A stretch of 64,000 nt of DNA from Devosia marina (GCF_009758415.1 NZ_WQRF01000004.1:186001-250000), one strand, 5' to 3'; counted from the stretch's first letter, positions 34,285 through 44,499 are shown. Made by a program: numbers and translations. Notes: generated by a model not told the origin, from the sequence alone.

Positions 34285-34737
34285 ATGACCACGATGTTTT
34301 TGCCGATTGAAACCTTCCTCCCCGATGATGCTGCAACAGCCCGGTTTGGAGCCCAGCTTGCCACAGGCCTGAAGCCCGGGGATATCGTCAGCCTCGAGGG
34401 CGATCTGGGAGCCGGCAAGACAGCCATGGCAAGGGCCATTTTGCGGGCGCTGGCTGACGATCCGGCGCTTGAAGTGCCATCGCCGACCTTTGCCATCATC
34501 CAGCCCTATGACACGCCCATCGGGCCGGTGTTGCATGCCGATCTCTACCGGCTGGCCGATGCCTCGGAGGCCGACGAGCTGGGCCTGCTCGATGACCCCG
34601 AGGCCATCGTTCTGGTCGAATGGGCCGAGCGCGCGCCGCAGGTGGCCGAGGCGGTGAGCCTCGTCGTGCATCTGGACATTCCCCCCAGCGGCGAGGGACG
34701 AATTGTGCGGCTGACCGCAAGCGATCAGTTCACATAG
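34285..34737 (+). CDS. tsaE: TsaE, tRNA t6A37 threonylcarbamoyladenosine biosynthesis ATPase
   Basis: 150-residue P-loop ATPase of the TsaBDE complex that makes t6A at position 37 of ANN-decoding tRNAs. Walker A GDLGAGKTAMAR; then EVPSPTFAIIQPYDT (family: VxSPTF-i---Y), HADLYRLADASEADELGLLDD, and VLVEWAERAP. ATG 34285 (MTTMFLPIETFLPDD) is chosen; ATG 34294 is an alternative, and the longer frame would translate the repeat. In other Hyphomicrobiales tsaE is often followed by a kinase/nucleotidyltransferase pair; here a minus-strand gene overlaps its 3' end by 13 bases. Confidence 0.92.
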   Translation: MTTMFLPIETFLPDDAATARFGAQLATGLKPGDIVSLEGDLGAGKTAMARAILRALADDPALEVPSPTFAIIQPYDTPIGPVLHADLYRLADASEADELGLLDDPEAIVLVEWAERAPQVAEAVSLVVHLDIPPSGEGRIVRLTASDQFT

Positions 34738-35279
34738 CTGACCTGGATCCCGTGCTGTGGATCACGCAGCACCTGAATGCGCCGATGCTCGGTGCCACCC
34801 GGCACGCGCCGCGGATCGCCCCGGCTCACCCGCTCCAGACGCCGCCGGTCTGGCCCGAAATAATGTGGTGAATCGATATAGAGCACTTCGTGCCCCAACT
34901 GGTCGGTCAATGTCTTGCTGACCTGTTCGATCGGATCGCTGAGAAACACCACATCGTCAAAACCCATCTCCACCTGCGGCACCATCTTGTGCCGCGGCCC
35001 CTGGGGAATGACACAGATGATCGGCGCATATTTGCGACGCGGCTCGTCGGTCGAGCGCAGGCCGCGCAACAGGCGCTGCTTGAGATGATCGATAACGCCA
35101 TTGTGGATCAGGAAGAATGGCAGCGCCTTTTCAGGCAAGGCGTTAAGCTTGGTATGCTCGAGCACATGGCCGAAGCCCAGCGTACCGGCCAGAGCGGCCA
35201 TATGGTCGTAATGGCGCCCGTCCGGGGCGAATATCAGTGCGGCGCAGTCGGCCAGAGTAATGGTATCAATAGAAGGCAT
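34725..35279 (-). CDS. Degenerate response-regulator receiver-like protein
   Basis: 184 residues. The order of segments follows a CheY fold: hydrophobic strand CAALIFAPDGRHYDHMAALAGTLGF, then VLEHTKLNAL, PFFLIHNGVID, APIICVIPQGP and MGFDDVVFLSDPIEQVSKTL (position of the Lys-Pro loop), but the phospho-acceptor Asp, the acidic pair and the Lys are not conserved. The tail YFGPDRRRLERVSRGDPRR resembles the GPDRR tail found on Hyphomicrobiales receivers. I infer a phosphorylation-independent pseudo-receiver; no function can be assigned. It converges on tsaE with a 13-base overlap. Upstream, at about 35325-35345, GAAATATAAC occurs twice in tandem. Confidence 0.6.
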   Translation of the reverse strand: MPSIDTITLADCAALIFAPDGRHYDHMAALAGTLGFGHVLEHTKLNALPEKALPFFLIHNGVIDHLKQRLLRGLRSTDEPRRKYAPIICVIPQGPRHKMVPQVEMGFDDVVFLSDPIEQVSKTLTDQLGHEVLYIDSPHYFGPDRRRLERVSRGDPRRVPGGTEHRRIQVLRDPQHGIQVSYVN

Positions 35280-35415
35280 GGTCTGCTTCCTTGACGCAAT
35301 TCAGCTTCTCACAACAGTGCGCTCAGAAATATAACGAAATATAACCGAAATGAATATTTATGACGATGCCGTTTTGCTGTGCCTCCGTAGGAGTGCATAA
35401 GCCTGGCAACCCCGC

Positions 35416-35862
35416 TCAGGCGTCCAGCAGCGCCACGGTCCGTGCATCCTCATGACCATTGTTGAAGGCGCTGAGCGCGGCGCGGAACAGGCGTTGTTCG
35501 GGTTGCGCGCGGGCAAACAGGGTCATCGAGGAGATGAACTTCTTGTCATCGGGCGCGCCGAAAATCGTGTTGAGGTCGCGTGGCGCCACGCCCTCGGGGG
35601 CATGGAGAAGGACGGCCTCGGTGCATTCGACCAGCCGCGCGCCCAGGATCGGATGTTGGGCATAGGCAGCGGCCTCGTCAGTGCCGTGGAGGGCATAGCG
35701 CCGGGCCATGTCGCTTGATCCCAGTCCGGCCATCTGGGGGAAGATGAACCACATCCAGTGTGTACGCTTCCGGCCCGCCCGCAATTCGTGCAGCGCTTCA
35801 GGATAGATCTGGTCTTGCGCCGCCAGGAATTTCGCGATCATGGCCCCATGTGTCTCACTCAT
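35416..35862 (-). CDS. DUF1810-family protein
   Basis: 148 residues matching DUF1810: FLAAQDQIYPEALHELRAGRKRTHWMWFIFPQMAGLG (family: FV-AQ---Y--AL-ELR-G-K-SHWMWFIFPQ--GLG), MARRYALHGTDEAAAYAQHPILGARL, and GAPDDKKFISSMTLFA (family: D-LKL-SSMTLF). Related to calpastatin-like/NADAR-neighbouring proteins of unknown activity; NADAR-type links to ADP-ribose chemistry are family-level speculation. No operon partner; it is divergent from a carbonic anhydrase pseudogene. Confidence 0.85.
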   Translation of the reverse strand: MSETHGAMIAKFLAAQDQIYPEALHELRAGRKRTHWMWFIFPQMAGLGSSDMARRYALHGTDEAAAYAQHPILGARLVECTEAVLLHAPEGVAPRDLNTIFGAPDDKKFISSMTLFARAQPEQRLFRAALSAFNNGHEDARTVALLDA

Positions 35863-36037
35863 AATTGCCGCCTCCTATCGTCCAGTGCCAGTGCAGTCTA
35901 AGCCCAATATTGCGCGGGCCAAACAGCGGCCGATTTTTGGGGCCCGCCCAGCCCGGCGCCCGTCGACACAGCAATCTTGCTCAAATGGTTGCCGGGGCGT
36001 CCTGTCCCCGCTGGCGTCGCGCCGGGGATGATGAGAG

Positions 36038-36491
36038 ATGCCAATTTATGCGCTTAATGGCGTTTGGCCCAGAATCGACGAACAGGCTGGCTGGATCGCA
36101 CCAACTGCGGTCCTGGTGGGCGATCGGCACCGATATGGGCATCTGGTTCGGCGTGGCGGCGCGGGGCGATATCGAGCCGATCACTATTGGCTCCCGCTCC
36201 AATGTGCAGGAGAATTGTGTCTTGCACACCGAAAGCGGCTTCCCCGTCACCATCGGCGCGATCATCGGGAAGAACTGCCTGATCGGGGCTAAAGTGCTAG
36301 TGATCGAGGGCAAGTTGACCCCCGACAATTCATTGGTCATGGGCGCCCCGGCCAAGGTGGTGCGCGAAATCGATGACGATGGCGTGGCCGCCCTGTCCGC
36401 CTCTGCCGAGCGCTATGTAAATAACGCCAAGCGTTTTGCTGCGGGTATCAAGCCGGTCTCCGGCCATGATCCGGCTTTCGAACCGGCATAG
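36038..36491 (+). pseudogene. Broken gamma-class carbonic anhydrase gene
   Basis: Starts normally at ATG 36038: MPIYALNGVWPRIDEQAGWI then APTAVLVGD, the start of a gamma-CA left-handed beta-helix. At about 36123 the reading frame shifts; the homology continues in another frame as GTDMGIWFGVAARGDIEPIT and NVQENCVLHTESGFPVTIG. It then jumps straight to AIIGKNCLIGAKVLVIEGKL, missing about 30 residues that in the family contain the VGH and LHGC segments with two of the three zinc histidines. The end (LVMGAPAKVVREI) is intact. A frameshift plus a roughly 90-base deletion makes a functional enzyme unlikely. Confidence 0.8.
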
Positions 36492-36501
36492 GGATCAGAA
36501 C

Positions 36502-37914
36502 TCACCCGATCTCGTAGGGCACCACGCTGCGTCTATCGGTCGGCACAGAAATGCCCGCCGCCATGGGCGGCACTGAGCGTTGCGGGCAATTGCGGCGCTC
36601 GCAGATGCGGCAGGAGACACCGATGGGATCGAACGGGGCTCTGGCCAGGTCCAGATCGTCGGCATAGACCAGTTTGCCTGCATGGGTGATTTCGCAGCCC
36701 AGCGCATAGGCATAGCGCCGGGTGACGCCGCGATAGCCGCCAAGACGTTTTTCGTGGCTCCAGGCCAGACAGAGATATTGCTTGCCGTCCGGGGTTTCGG
36801 CCAATTGCCTGATGATCTGTCCATGCGCCTCAAAGGCGCGATGCACATTCCACAACGGGCAGGCGCCGCCGAAGCGGGCAAATTGCAGGGCGGTGGCCGA
36901 ATGGCGCTTGGTAATGGTGCCCGCCGCATCGACCCGGGCAAAAAAGAACGGCACGCCGCGCTCGCGCGCCCTTTGCATGGTCGAAAGGCGATGCGCCACC
37001 TGTTCGAGGCTCGCCCCGAAGACGCGCGCCAGCTCCTCGATGTCGAAGCGGAAATCGGCTGCTGCGTCGAGAAAGGCACGATAGGGCATCTGCACCGCCC
37101 CGGCGAAATAATTGCTGAGGCCCATGCGAGCAATGGGCCGTGCCTCCGGGGCCTGAAAATTGGCTGCATCCAGCAGACTTTCGAGCAGGCTGGCCTGTTC
37201 CAGCCCGCACAGCACCGTGGCGATCTGGAAGAACTGGCTGGAGGGTTCGAGATGGGCATTGACCCAGAGCTCACGGCTGTTGCGGTCAAACTCGGTCATG
37301 CGGTCACCATGGGCCGGGGCGGCCAGCACGACACGCATATTATGCATCTCGGCGCAGTGCAGGATCAACCGGCGCAGCCGGTCCGGGCCAATCTCGCCCA
37401 AGGACTCGGCCAGGCTTTCGCCGGCGCGGTCGAGCGCGTCGATGTAATTATCGGCGTAATGGAAGAAGTCGCGCACTTCCTCATAGGCGGTCTGCACATT
37501 GGATTGCGGATCGCGCGCCAGCGCCGCATCCATTCCGGCCAGCGTCTCATTGGTCTTGCGATAGGCACCATAAAGCGCCAGCACGGCGCGCGCCATGTCC
37601 GGCGCACTGGTGGCGACAGACTTGAGTTCCTGCAGATTGGGCACGGCGTCGCCAAACACCGGATCGGCCAGCGCTTCGCGCAGATCGACCACCAGGCGAT
37701 CCGAAGCGTCCGAGGTCAGGCTGGACAGATCGAGATTGAAGCTTTCCGCCAGCGCTACCATCACCGAGGCAGTCAGCGGCCGCTGGTTGGATTCGAGTTG
37801 GTTGACATAGGATGCCGAGATGTCGAGCCGCGTCGCCAGCTCGGCCTGGGTCAGGCGATGCTTGGCGCGCAGGGCCCGCAACCGGGCGCCGGCAAAGACC
37901 TTTTTCGGGGCCAA
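36502..37914 (-). CDS. ScfR-family (PrpR/RamB-like) transcriptional regulator of propionate use
   Basis: 470-residue regulator of the short-chain fatty-acyl-CoA type. Residues about 8-65: Cro/CI helix-turn-helix ([37 protein letters not shown]). Middle: ImmA/IrrE-like region. C-terminal DUF2083 domain with [13 protein letters not shown] and the cysteine-rich [12 protein letters not shown], a likely metal or Fe-S/acyl-CoA sensing site. Members include RamB and PrpR and sense acyl-CoA in glyoxylate or methylcitrate control. It is divergent from prpDCB with a 127-base gap carrying TTGCAAACCTTGC (GCAA-ACC-TTGC), a plausible operator. Probably activates or represses the adjacent prp operon. Confidence 0.9.
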   Translation of the reverse strand: MAPKKVFAGARLRALRAKHRLTQAELATRLDISASYVNQLESNQRPLTASVMVALAESFNLDLSSLTSDASDRLVVDLREALADPVFGDAVPNLQELKSVATSAPDMARAVLALYGAYRKTNETLAGMDAALARDPQSNVQTAYEEVRDFFHYADNYIDALDRAGESLAESLGEIGPDRLRRLILHCAEMHNMRVVLAAPAHGDRMTEFDRNSRELWVNAHLEPSSQFFQIATVLCGLEQASLLESLLDAANFQAPEARPIARMGLSNYFAGAVQMPYRAFLDAAADFRFDIEELARVFGASLEQVAHRLSTMQRARERGVPFFFARVDAAGTITKRHSATALQFARFGGACPLWNVHRAFEAHGQIIRQLAETPDGKQYLCLAWSHEKRLGGYRGVTRRYAYALGCEITHAGKLVYADDLDLARAPFDPIGVSCRICERRNCPQRSVPPMAAGISVPTDRRSVVPYEIG

Positions 37915-37924
37915 TCTTCACAAC

Positions 37925-37950
37925 TCCACAACATTGCAAACCTTGCTTTG
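37925..37950. promoter_or_regulatory. Candidate ScfR operator in the prp divergent promoter
   Basis: Around 37932-37949, CATTGCAAACCTTGCTTTGT contains GCAA-ACC-TTGC and a TTGCAAA half-site. RamB/PrpR-type regulators recognise TTTGCAAA-like sequences. It lies closer to the regulator than to prpD. Assignment is tentative. Confidence 0.35.
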
Positions 37951-38041
37951 TGTGATTGTAGCAGGCTTGCCTTTTCCTGTCTTGGGCTCGACCCATTCTG
38001 CCTATATGGTCCGGCACAAAATTGCCGAACGGAGAGCAGCC

Positions 38042-39541
38042 ATGAAAATCCACGACGTGCGCACCTACAAGTCCGCCGAGCCCCTGCCGCGCGAGGACCA
38101 GCTCGCCTGGAAGCTGGCCGCTGTCGCCACTGATCCGGTGCCGGTCGAGGATGATGTCGTGGAAATGATCGGCAACCGCATCATCGACAATGCTGCCGTT
38201 GCCGCCGCCTCCATCGCACGTGGACCGATCCGCTCGGCCCGTGCGCAGGCGCTGGGTCACAAGTCGGAACGCGGCGCCCCCATCTTCGGCCTGGCCGACG
38301 ACACCCTGGTGTCGCCCGAATGGGCCGCCTGGGCCAATGGCGTGGCGGTGCGCGAACTGGATTTCCACGATACCTTCCTGGCCGCCGACTACAGCCATCC
38401 GGGCGACAATATCCCGCCCATCCTGGCCGTTGCCCAGACCAAGGGGCTGGATGGCGCGGCACTGGTACGGGGGCTTGCCGCCGGCTATGAGATCCAGGTC
38501 GATCTGGTCAAGGGCATCTGCCTACACGAACACAAGATTGACCATATCGCCCATCTTGGCCCCTCGGCCGCCGGTGGCATTGGTGCCCTGCTCGGCCTCT
38601 CCACCGAGATCACCTATCAAGCAATCCAGCAGGCATTGCACACCACGACCACCACGCGCCAGTCCCGCAAGGGCGAGATCTCGACCTGGAAGGCCTACGC
38701 GCCCGCCTTTGCCGGCAAGATGGCCATCGAGGCGGTCGACCGCGCGATGCGTGGCGAGGGCGCGCCCTCCCCGGCCTATGAGGGCGAAGACGGCTTCATT
38801 GCTTACCTGCTTTCTGGCCCCAAGGCGCTCTACCATGTGCCGCTGCCGGAACAGGGTGAGCCCAAGCGCGCGATCCTGGACACCTATACCAAGGAATATT
38901 CGGCTGAGTATCAGAGCCAGGCGCTGATCGACCTGGCTCGCCGTATGGGCCCGAAAATCGGCGACCTGACCAAAATCAAGTCGATCCTGATCAAGACCAG
39001 CCATCACACCCATTATGTGATCGGCACCGGCGCCAATGACCCGCAGAAGATGGACCCCAAGGCGAGCCGCGAAACGCTCGATCACTCCATCATGTATATC
39101 TTTGCCGTGGCGCTCGAAGATGGCGGCTGGCACCATGTGAAGAGCTATGCTCCCGAGCGCGCCCAGCGCCCGGAAACCGTTGCGCTCTGGCACAAGATCA
39201 CCACCGAGGAAGACCCGATCTGGACCCAGCGCTACCACGCCAAGGGCGAGGACATGGCCTATGGCGGCCAGGTGATCGTCACCATGGAAGACGGCTCGGT
39301 CATCACCGACGAACTGGGCGTGGCCGATGCGCACCCCAATGGCGCCCGCCCCTTCAGGCGTGCCAATTACATCGAGAAGTTCCGCACCCTGTGCGAAGGC
39401 ATTGTCTCAAGGGAAGAGCAGGACCGGTTCCTTGATCTGGTCGAACGCCTGCCCACCCTCAGTGCCGCCGAGGTCAAGGCCCTCAATTTCGTGGTTTCCC
39501 CGGACCAGCTTGGACCGGAAGCCCCCGCGGGGATTTTCTAA
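38042..39541 (+). CDS. prpD: 2-methylcitrate dehydratase
   Basis: 499-residue MmgE/PrpD-family enzyme that dehydrates 2-methylcitrate to 2-methyl-cis-aconitate in propionyl-CoA degradation. Seen: [57 protein letters not shown] (family: FHDTF-----HP-D), [61 protein letters not shown] and [19 protein letters not shown]. Start ATG 38042 after GGAG; upstream frame is not conserved. First gene of prpDCB, 11 bases before prpC. Confidence 0.95.
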   Translation: MKIHDVRTYKSAEPLPREDQLAWKLAAVATDPVPVEDDVVEMIGNRIIDNAAVAAASIARGPIRSARAQALGHKSERGAPIFGLADDTLVSPEWAAWANGVAVRELDFHDTFLAADYSHPGDNIPPILAVAQTKGLDGAALVRGLAAGYEIQVDLVKGICLHEHKIDHIAHLGPSAAGGIGALLGLSTEITYQAIQQALHTTTTTRQSRKGEISTWKAYAPAFAGKMAIEAVDRAMRGEGAPSPAYEGEDGFIAYLLSGPKALYHVPLPEQGEPKRAILDTYTKEYSAEYQSQALIDLARRMGPKIGDLTKIKSILIKTSHHTHYVIGTGANDPQKMDPKASRETLDHSIMYIFAVALEDGGWHHVKSYAPERAQRPETVALWHKITTEEDPIWTQRYHAKGEDMAYGGQVIVTMEDGSVITDELGVADAHPNGARPFRRANYIEKFRTLCEGIVSREEQDRFLDLVERLPTLSAAEVKALNFVVSPDQLGPEAPAGIF

Positions 39542-39552
39542 AGGAGGCGGAA

Positions 39553-40707
39553 ATGACCGAAGCACCAGGCTTCAAACCCAAGAAATCCGTTGCCCTCTCG
39601 GGCGTCACGGCCGGCAATACGGCGCTCTGCACCGTGGGACGTACCGGCAATGACCTGCATTATCGCGGCTATGACATTCTCGACCTGGCCGAAACCAGCG
39701 AGTTCGAAGAGGTCGCGCACCTGCTGGTGCATGGCAACCTGCCGACGCAGGCACAACTGACCGCCTATAAGGCGCGGCTGAAATCCATGCGCGGCCTGCC
39801 CCGGGCGGTCCGCGCCGCGCTCGAGGCCCTGCCCGCGGCCGCCCATCCGATGGATGTGATGCGCACTGGCGTGTCCGTGCTCGGCTGCACCCTGCCCGAA
39901 AGTCACGACCACAATGCCGCCGATGCGCGCGCCATTGCCGACCGGCTGATGGCCTCGCTCGGGTCCATGCTGCTCTATTGGTATCATTTTGCCCATAATG
40001 GCCGCCGCATCGAAGTCGAAACCGACGATGACAGCATTGGCGGGCATTTCCTGACGCTGCTGCATGGCCAGACGCCGGAGGCGGACTGGGTGCGCGCCAT
40101 GCACACCTCGCTCATCCTTTATGCCGAGCATGAGTTCAACGCCTCCACCTTTGCCGCCCGCGTCATTGCCGGCACCGGGTCGGACATGTATTCGGCCATT
40201 GCCGGGGCCATCGGCGCCCTGCGCGGTCCCAAGCATGGCGGCGCCAATGAGGTCGCCTTCCAGATCCAGGAGCGCTACGCCTCTCCCGACGAGGCGGAGG
40301 CCGATATCCGCGAGCGTGTCGCCAACAAGGAAGTCATCATCGGCTTCGGCCACCCGGTCTATACCGTTTCCGATCCGCGCAATGTGGTCATCAAGCGCGT
40401 GGCCAGGAGCCTTGCCGACAAGGCAGGGGCGGGGCGCCAATATGCAATTGCCGAGCGCATCGAAAGCGTGATGATGGACGCCAAGAAGATGTTCCCGAAC
40501 CTGGATTGGTTCAGTGCCGTCTCCTACAATCTGATGGGCGTGCCCACTGCCATGTTCACCCCGCTCTTTGTCATCGCCCGCACCGCGGGCTGGTCGGCGC
40601 ATGTGATCGAACAGCGCCAGGATGGCAAGATCATCCGCCCATCAGCCAATTACACCGGGCCCGAAGACCTCGACTTCGTGCCATTGAAGGATCGCAAGGA
40701 GGCTTAA
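39553..40707 (+). CDS. prpC: 2-methylcitrate synthase
   Basis: 384-residue citrate-synthase-family enzyme condensing propionyl-CoA with oxaloacetate. Features: [94 protein letters not shown] (catalytic His in PKHGGAN), [14 protein letters not shown] (second His), and [30 protein letters not shown]. The short N-terminus and DIYSAITAA-like stretch place it with PrpC rather than GltA. RBS AAAGGAGG. Tight operon with prpD and prpB (5-base gap). Confidence 0.95.
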   Translation: MTEAPGFKPKKSVALSGVTAGNTALCTVGRTGNDLHYRGYDILDLAETSEFEEVAHLLVHGNLPTQAQLTAYKARLKSMRGLPRAVRAALEALPAAAHPMDVMRTGVSVLGCTLPESHDHNAADARAIADRLMASLGSMLLYWYHFAHNGRRIEVETDDDSIGGHFLTLLHGQTPEADWVRAMHTSLILYAEHEFNASTFAARVIAGTGSDMYSAIAGAIGALRGPKHGGANEVAFQIQERYASPDEAEADIRERVANKEVIIGFGHPVYTVSDPRNVVIKRVARSLADKAGAGRQYAIAERIESVMMDAKKMFPNLDWFSAVSYNLMGVPTAMFTPLFVIARTAGWSAHVIEQRQDGKIIRPSANYTGPEDLDFVPLKDRKEA

Positions 40708-40712
40708 GGCCC

Positions 40713-41615
40713 ATGCCCTATCTCGTTTCCGCTGACCTGCCCGCGACCAGCGCCGGCAGCCGTTTTCGCGCCTTGCTAAACCGCCCGCAGATCCTGCAAT
40801 TGCCCGGCGCCCATAATGGCCATGCCGCCATTCAGGCGAAAAATGCCGGCTTTGAGGGCCTGTATCTCTCCGGGGCCGCCATGACCGCCTCGATGGGCCT
40901 GCCCGATCTGGGCGTCATCACCGTGGATGAAGTGGCCTTTTTCATCCGCCAGATCGCCCGCGCCTCGGGGCTTCCCCTGCTGGTGGATGGCGATACCGGC
41001 TATGGCGAGGCGCTCAATGTCATGCACATGGTGCGCACCTTCGAAGAGGCAGGCGCCGGCGCGGTGCATCTGGAAGACCAGTTGCTGCCCAAGAAATGCG
41101 GGCATCTCAACGACAAGAAGCTGGCCGATGCCCATGACATGGCTGCCAAGGTCGCCGCCGCCGCCAGGGCCCGCCGCGACCTGGTCATCATTGCCCGCAC
41201 CGATGCAGCAGCGAGCGAAGGGATTGATGGCGCCGTGGCCCGCGCCAAACTCTATATCGAGGCTGGCGCCGATGCGATCTTCCCCGAAGCCTTGACCAGC
41301 ATCGACATGTTCCGCGATTTCGCCAAGGCGATGCCGGGCGTCAAGCTCCTGGCCAACATGACCGAATTCGGCCGCACGCCCTACCAGACGGCTGCCGAGT
41401 TCGAAGCCCTGGGCTACTCCATGGTGATCTGGCCGGTCTCCTCTCTGCGCGTGGCCAACAAGGCGCAGGAAAAGCTCTATGCGGCTATCAAGCGCGACGG
41501 CGGCACCAAGGCCATGCTCGAAGAGATGCAGACCCGCCAGGAACTCTATGACGTGATCGGCCTGCACGATTATGAGGCGCTCGACGCCTCGATCATCAAA
41601 ACCATCGTGCCCTGA
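40713..41615 (+). CDS. prpB: Methylisocitrate lyase
   Basis: 300-residue isocitrate-lyase-superfamily enzyme splitting 2-methylisocitrate into pyruvate and succinate. Motifs: GLYLSGAAMTASMGLPDLG, DGDTGYGEALNV (metal Asp), EDQLLPKKCGHLNDKKL (KKCGH signature with active-site Cys), IIARTDA and LANMTEFGRTP. Length fits PrpB (about 295). ATG 40713, RBS AAGGAGG inside the prpC end; the longer open frame is a prpC shadow. No prpE or acnD is present, so propionate activation and methylaconitate hydration must be supplied elsewhere. Confidence 0.95.
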   Translation: MPYLVSADLPATSAGSRFRALLNRPQILQLPGAHNGHAAIQAKNAGFEGLYLSGAAMTASMGLPDLGVITVDEVAFFIRQIARASGLPLLVDGDTGYGEALNVMHMVRTFEEAGAGAVHLEDQLLPKKCGHLNDKKLADAHDMAAKVAAAARARRDLVIIARTDAAASEGIDGAVARAKLYIEAGADAIFPEALTSIDMFRDFAKAMPGVKLLANMTEFGRTPYQTAAEFEALGYSMVIWPVSSLRVANKAQEKLYAAIKRDGGTKAMLEEMQTRQELYDVIGLHDYEALDASIIKTIVP

Positions 41616-41741
41616 TCCGCCCGCGTTTGCTCTTGGTTTACCACGCCAGCAACTCGCCGGCGCGGTAAGCACCTCGTCAAGCATCCCCCGTCTAAGGTCC
41701 GCTTCTGACACAGAAAGTGTCACAGGGATTCAGGCGGCGGA

Positions 41742-44402
41742 ATGAACGAGGAACGACAAGCCAAGCATCGCGGCGATTGGCGCCGCACCATGGCCGTTCC
41801 GGTGCTGCTTGCGCTTGTCGCCATGCTGGTGGCAGCCGTTCTGGTCGACCGGCAGAACCAGCAGATTGCCGAAAGCAATCTGCGTGCCAACGCGCTCAAC
41901 CAGATCTCGGTGATCCGCGCCAAGCTCGAAGGTCACGTGGCGGGCAATATCCAGCTCGTCAAGGGGCTGGTCGCGGTCATATCAACCGAGCCTGACATGG
42001 ATCAGGCGCGCTACGCTGCGCTGGTAGACAATATTTTCGAGGAAGGCAGCCAGTTGCGCTCCGTCGCCGCCGCGCCGAACCTGATTATCTCCATGACCTA
42101 TCCGCTGGCCGGCAATGAAGCCGCGCTCGGGCTCAACTACCGGCATGTGCCAGCACAATGGCCGGCCGTAAGAGAGGTTCTGGAAACCGCCAAGCTCAAC
42201 ATTGCCGGGCCAGTCGACTTGGTGCAGGGCGGCCAGGGTTTTGTCGGCCGCTTCCCGGTGTTTACCGGTCCGGAGGACAATCGGCAGTTCTGGGGCCTGG
42301 TCTCCGCCGTTGTGGATGTGCAAAAGCTCTATGCCGATAGTGGCCTGCTCGATCCCGAACTGGGGCTCGACATCTCTATTACTGGCCATGACGGCACCGG
42401 ACGCGCCGGCAAGCGCTTTTTCGGGCCGGACCTTAGCGAGGCCGACCCGGTCACCGCTACCGTCGTGCTGCCTTCAGGCAGCTGGGCAATCGCGGCCGCG
42501 CCCAAACAGGGCTGGGGCGCTGATCCGGTCTCCACCTGGTCGCTCCGCGGCTTGATCCTTGCCGCAGGGGCCCTGATCCTGTTCCCGATCGTGGTGACCG
42601 GCCGCATGATCCGCGAACGCCATGAGCATATTCACGAACTGGGCGTGCGAGAGAGCGAGCTGGCGCGCCTGACCCGGCGGCTCAACCTGGCCCTTGCCGC
42701 CTCCAAGGTCGGTGTCTGGGAGCTGGACTTGTCCACCAACAGCGAGGACTGGGACGAGCGCAACAACGAGATTTTTGGCCTGCCTGCCGACGGCGCCCCC
42801 CGTAGCCATGACCACTGGAAACAGGCCGTGCACCCGGACGACCGCGAGCGCGCCCAAGCCGACTTCCGTGCACAGATCGCCTCGGGCTATTACGAGACCG
42901 ATTATCGCGTGCTGCTGCCCGATGGCACACTACGCTATGTGCGCTCGGCGGGGGCACTGCACCACGAGCCGGGCCAGCCGGACAAGGTCATCGGTGTCAA
43001 TTGGGACGTCACTCAGGATGTCAGGCTCAATGACGATCTTCGACGTGCCAAGCAACAGGCCGAGACGCGCAGCAACGATCTGGAAGCGGCCCGCATTCGC
43101 ATCGAACACAATGCCCTGCATGACAGTCTGACCGGTCTGCCCAACCGGCGCTATCTCGACGACGTCCTCAAAAAGCACGCGGCCGACGGTTTTCATGGCT
43201 GCGGGTCAATCGCCTTGCTTCATATTGACCTGGATCGCTTCAAGCAGATCAACGACACGCTCGGCCATGCGGCAGGCGACGCCATGCTGATCCATGCCAG
43301 CAAGGTGTTGCGTTCCAATTGCCGTGAGACCGATTTCGTCGCCCGCATCGGCGGGGACGAATTCGTCATCGTTTCAAGCGCCGGTCCAAGCGATGCGCAT
43401 CTGCACCTGATGGCCGATCGCATCGTGCGCGAAATGCGCCGCCCCGCCCAGCATGACGGACATGAAGTGCGTTTCGGGGTCAGTATTGGGGTGGCCGTGT
43501 CCCGATCGGCGCATATCAAGGTCGAGCAATTGCTGGTGAACGCGGACATTGCTCTTTATCGCGCCAAGGCGCTGGGCCGGAACCGCCATGAATTCTTCAC
43601 GGAGGCACTGCAGGCCGAGGTGGTTCACACCAAGCGCCTGGCCGACGAGATCCTCAATGGCTTGGATAACGACGCCTTCTTCGCCTTCTATCAGCCCCAG
43701 TTCGACGCTCAGACGCTGGAGCTGATTGGGGTGGAGGCGCTGGCCCGCTGGCAGCATGTCGATGGGACAATCAAGACGCCCGACCATTTCATGGATGTGG
43801 CCGAAGAACTCAATGTCGTCGCCCAGATCGACAAGCTGATCCTGGATAAGGCGCTGGCCGATCTGGCCCGCTGGGATGCGAAGGGCTTCAACGTGCCGCG
43901 CGTCTCGGTCAATGTTTCGCTCCGGCGCCTGCATGACGAAGGGCTGGTGGAAAGTCTGCGCGCCCTGCCGCTGCAGCCGGGGCGCCTCGCCTTTGAACTG
44001 GTCGAGTCGATCTATCTTGATGAAAGCGACGGAGTGGTCGCCTGGAATATCGACCAGATCAAGGAATTGGGCATTGATGTCGAGATCGACGATTTCGGCA
44101 CCGGCTATGCCTCAATCGTTTCCCTGCAGAAACTGCATCCGCGCCGCCTCAAAATCGACCGGCAATTGATCAATCCAATCCTGCATGAACCGGCCCAGCG
44201 CCAGCTTGTAGCCTCTATTGTCGATATCGGAAAATCCATGGATATCGAGATCGTCGCCGAGGGCGTGGAAACCATGGAACACGCCGAAATCCTGCGCGGC
44301 CTGGGCTGCGAAGTGCTGCAAGGCTACGCCCTGGCCCGGCCGATGAGCCGCGGCGCCTTGGAGAATTTCCTGCTTGAGAGGCGCCATAAGCTGGTGGGTT
44401 GA
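41742..44402 (+). CDS. CHASE-PAS-GGDEF-EAL cyclic-di-GMP enzyme
   Basis: 886-residue inner-membrane signalling protein. First membrane helix about 18-38; periplasmic CHASE domain about 65-240 (IVDNIFEEGSQLRSVAAAPNLIISMTYPLAGNEAALGLNY is typical); second helix about 265-290; PAS/PAC about 310-430; GGDEF about 455-615 with intact RIGGDEFVIV (residues 537-541, diguanylate cyclase motif); EAL about 635-880 with intact GVEALARWQH (Glu665), SVNVSLRRLHD, and IDDFGTGYASIVSLQKLHPRRLKID. Both catalytic motifs are complete, so it might make or degrade c-di-GMP; which dominates cannot be said. Monocistronic. Confidence 0.93.
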   Translation: MNEERQAKHRGDWRRTMAVPVLLALVAMLVAAVLVDRQNQQIAESNLRANALNQISVIRAKLEGHVAGNIQLVKGLVAVISTEPDMDQARYAALVDNIFEEGSQLRSVAAAPNLIISMTYPLAGNEAALGLNYRHVPAQWPAVREVLETAKLNIAGPVDLVQGGQGFVGRFPVFTGPEDNRQFWGLVSAVVDVQKLYADSGLLDPELGLDISITGHDGTGRAGKRFFGPDLSEADPVTATVVLPSGSWAIAAAPKQGWGADPVSTWSLRGLILAAGALILFPIVVTGRMIRERHEHIHELGVRESELARLTRRLNLALAASKVGVWELDLSTNSEDWDERNNEIFGLPADGAPRSHDHWKQAVHPDDRERAQADFRAQIASGYYETDYRVLLPDGTLRYVRSAGALHHEPGQPDKVIGVNWDVTQDVRLNDDLRRAKQQAETRSNDLEAARIRIEHNALHDSLTGLPNRRYLDDVLKKHAADGFHGCGSIALLHIDLDRFKQINDTLGHAAGDAMLIHASKVLRSNCRETDFVARIGGDEFVIVSSAGPSDAHLHLMADRIVREMRRPAQHDGHEVRFGVSIGVAVSRSAHIKVEQLLVNADIALYRAKALGRNRHEFFTEALQAEVVHTKRLADEILNGLDNDAFFAFYQPQFDAQTLELIGVEALARWQHVDGTIKTPDHFMDVAEELNVVAQIDKLILDKALADLARWDAKGFNVPRVSVNVSLRRLHDEGLVESLRALPLQPGRLAFELVESIYLDESDGVVAWNIDQIKELGIDVEIDDFGTGYASIVSLQKLHPRRLKIDRQLINPILHEPAQRQLVASIVDIGKSMDIEIVAEGVETMEHAEILRGLGCEVLQGYALARPMSRGALENFLLERRHKLVG

Positions 44403-44499
44403 CGCGCCCGCCCTTCATTGGCCCTCATCCTCAGGCACCTTGCACAGCAAGGCCTCGAAGGACGAGGGCGGCCATCGCTGAGCTCAATCAATTTGTTAT

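Noticed and set aside
35865..36037. A longer carbonic-anhydrase-frame protein starting at 35865
   Set aside because: The upstream part has no similarity to the family; the true start in the other frame (36038) shows this is a frameshifted pseudogene.
41616..41741. A regulatory element between prpB and the GGDEF-EAL gene
   Set aside because: No convincing palindrome, promoter or terminator could be picked out by eye.
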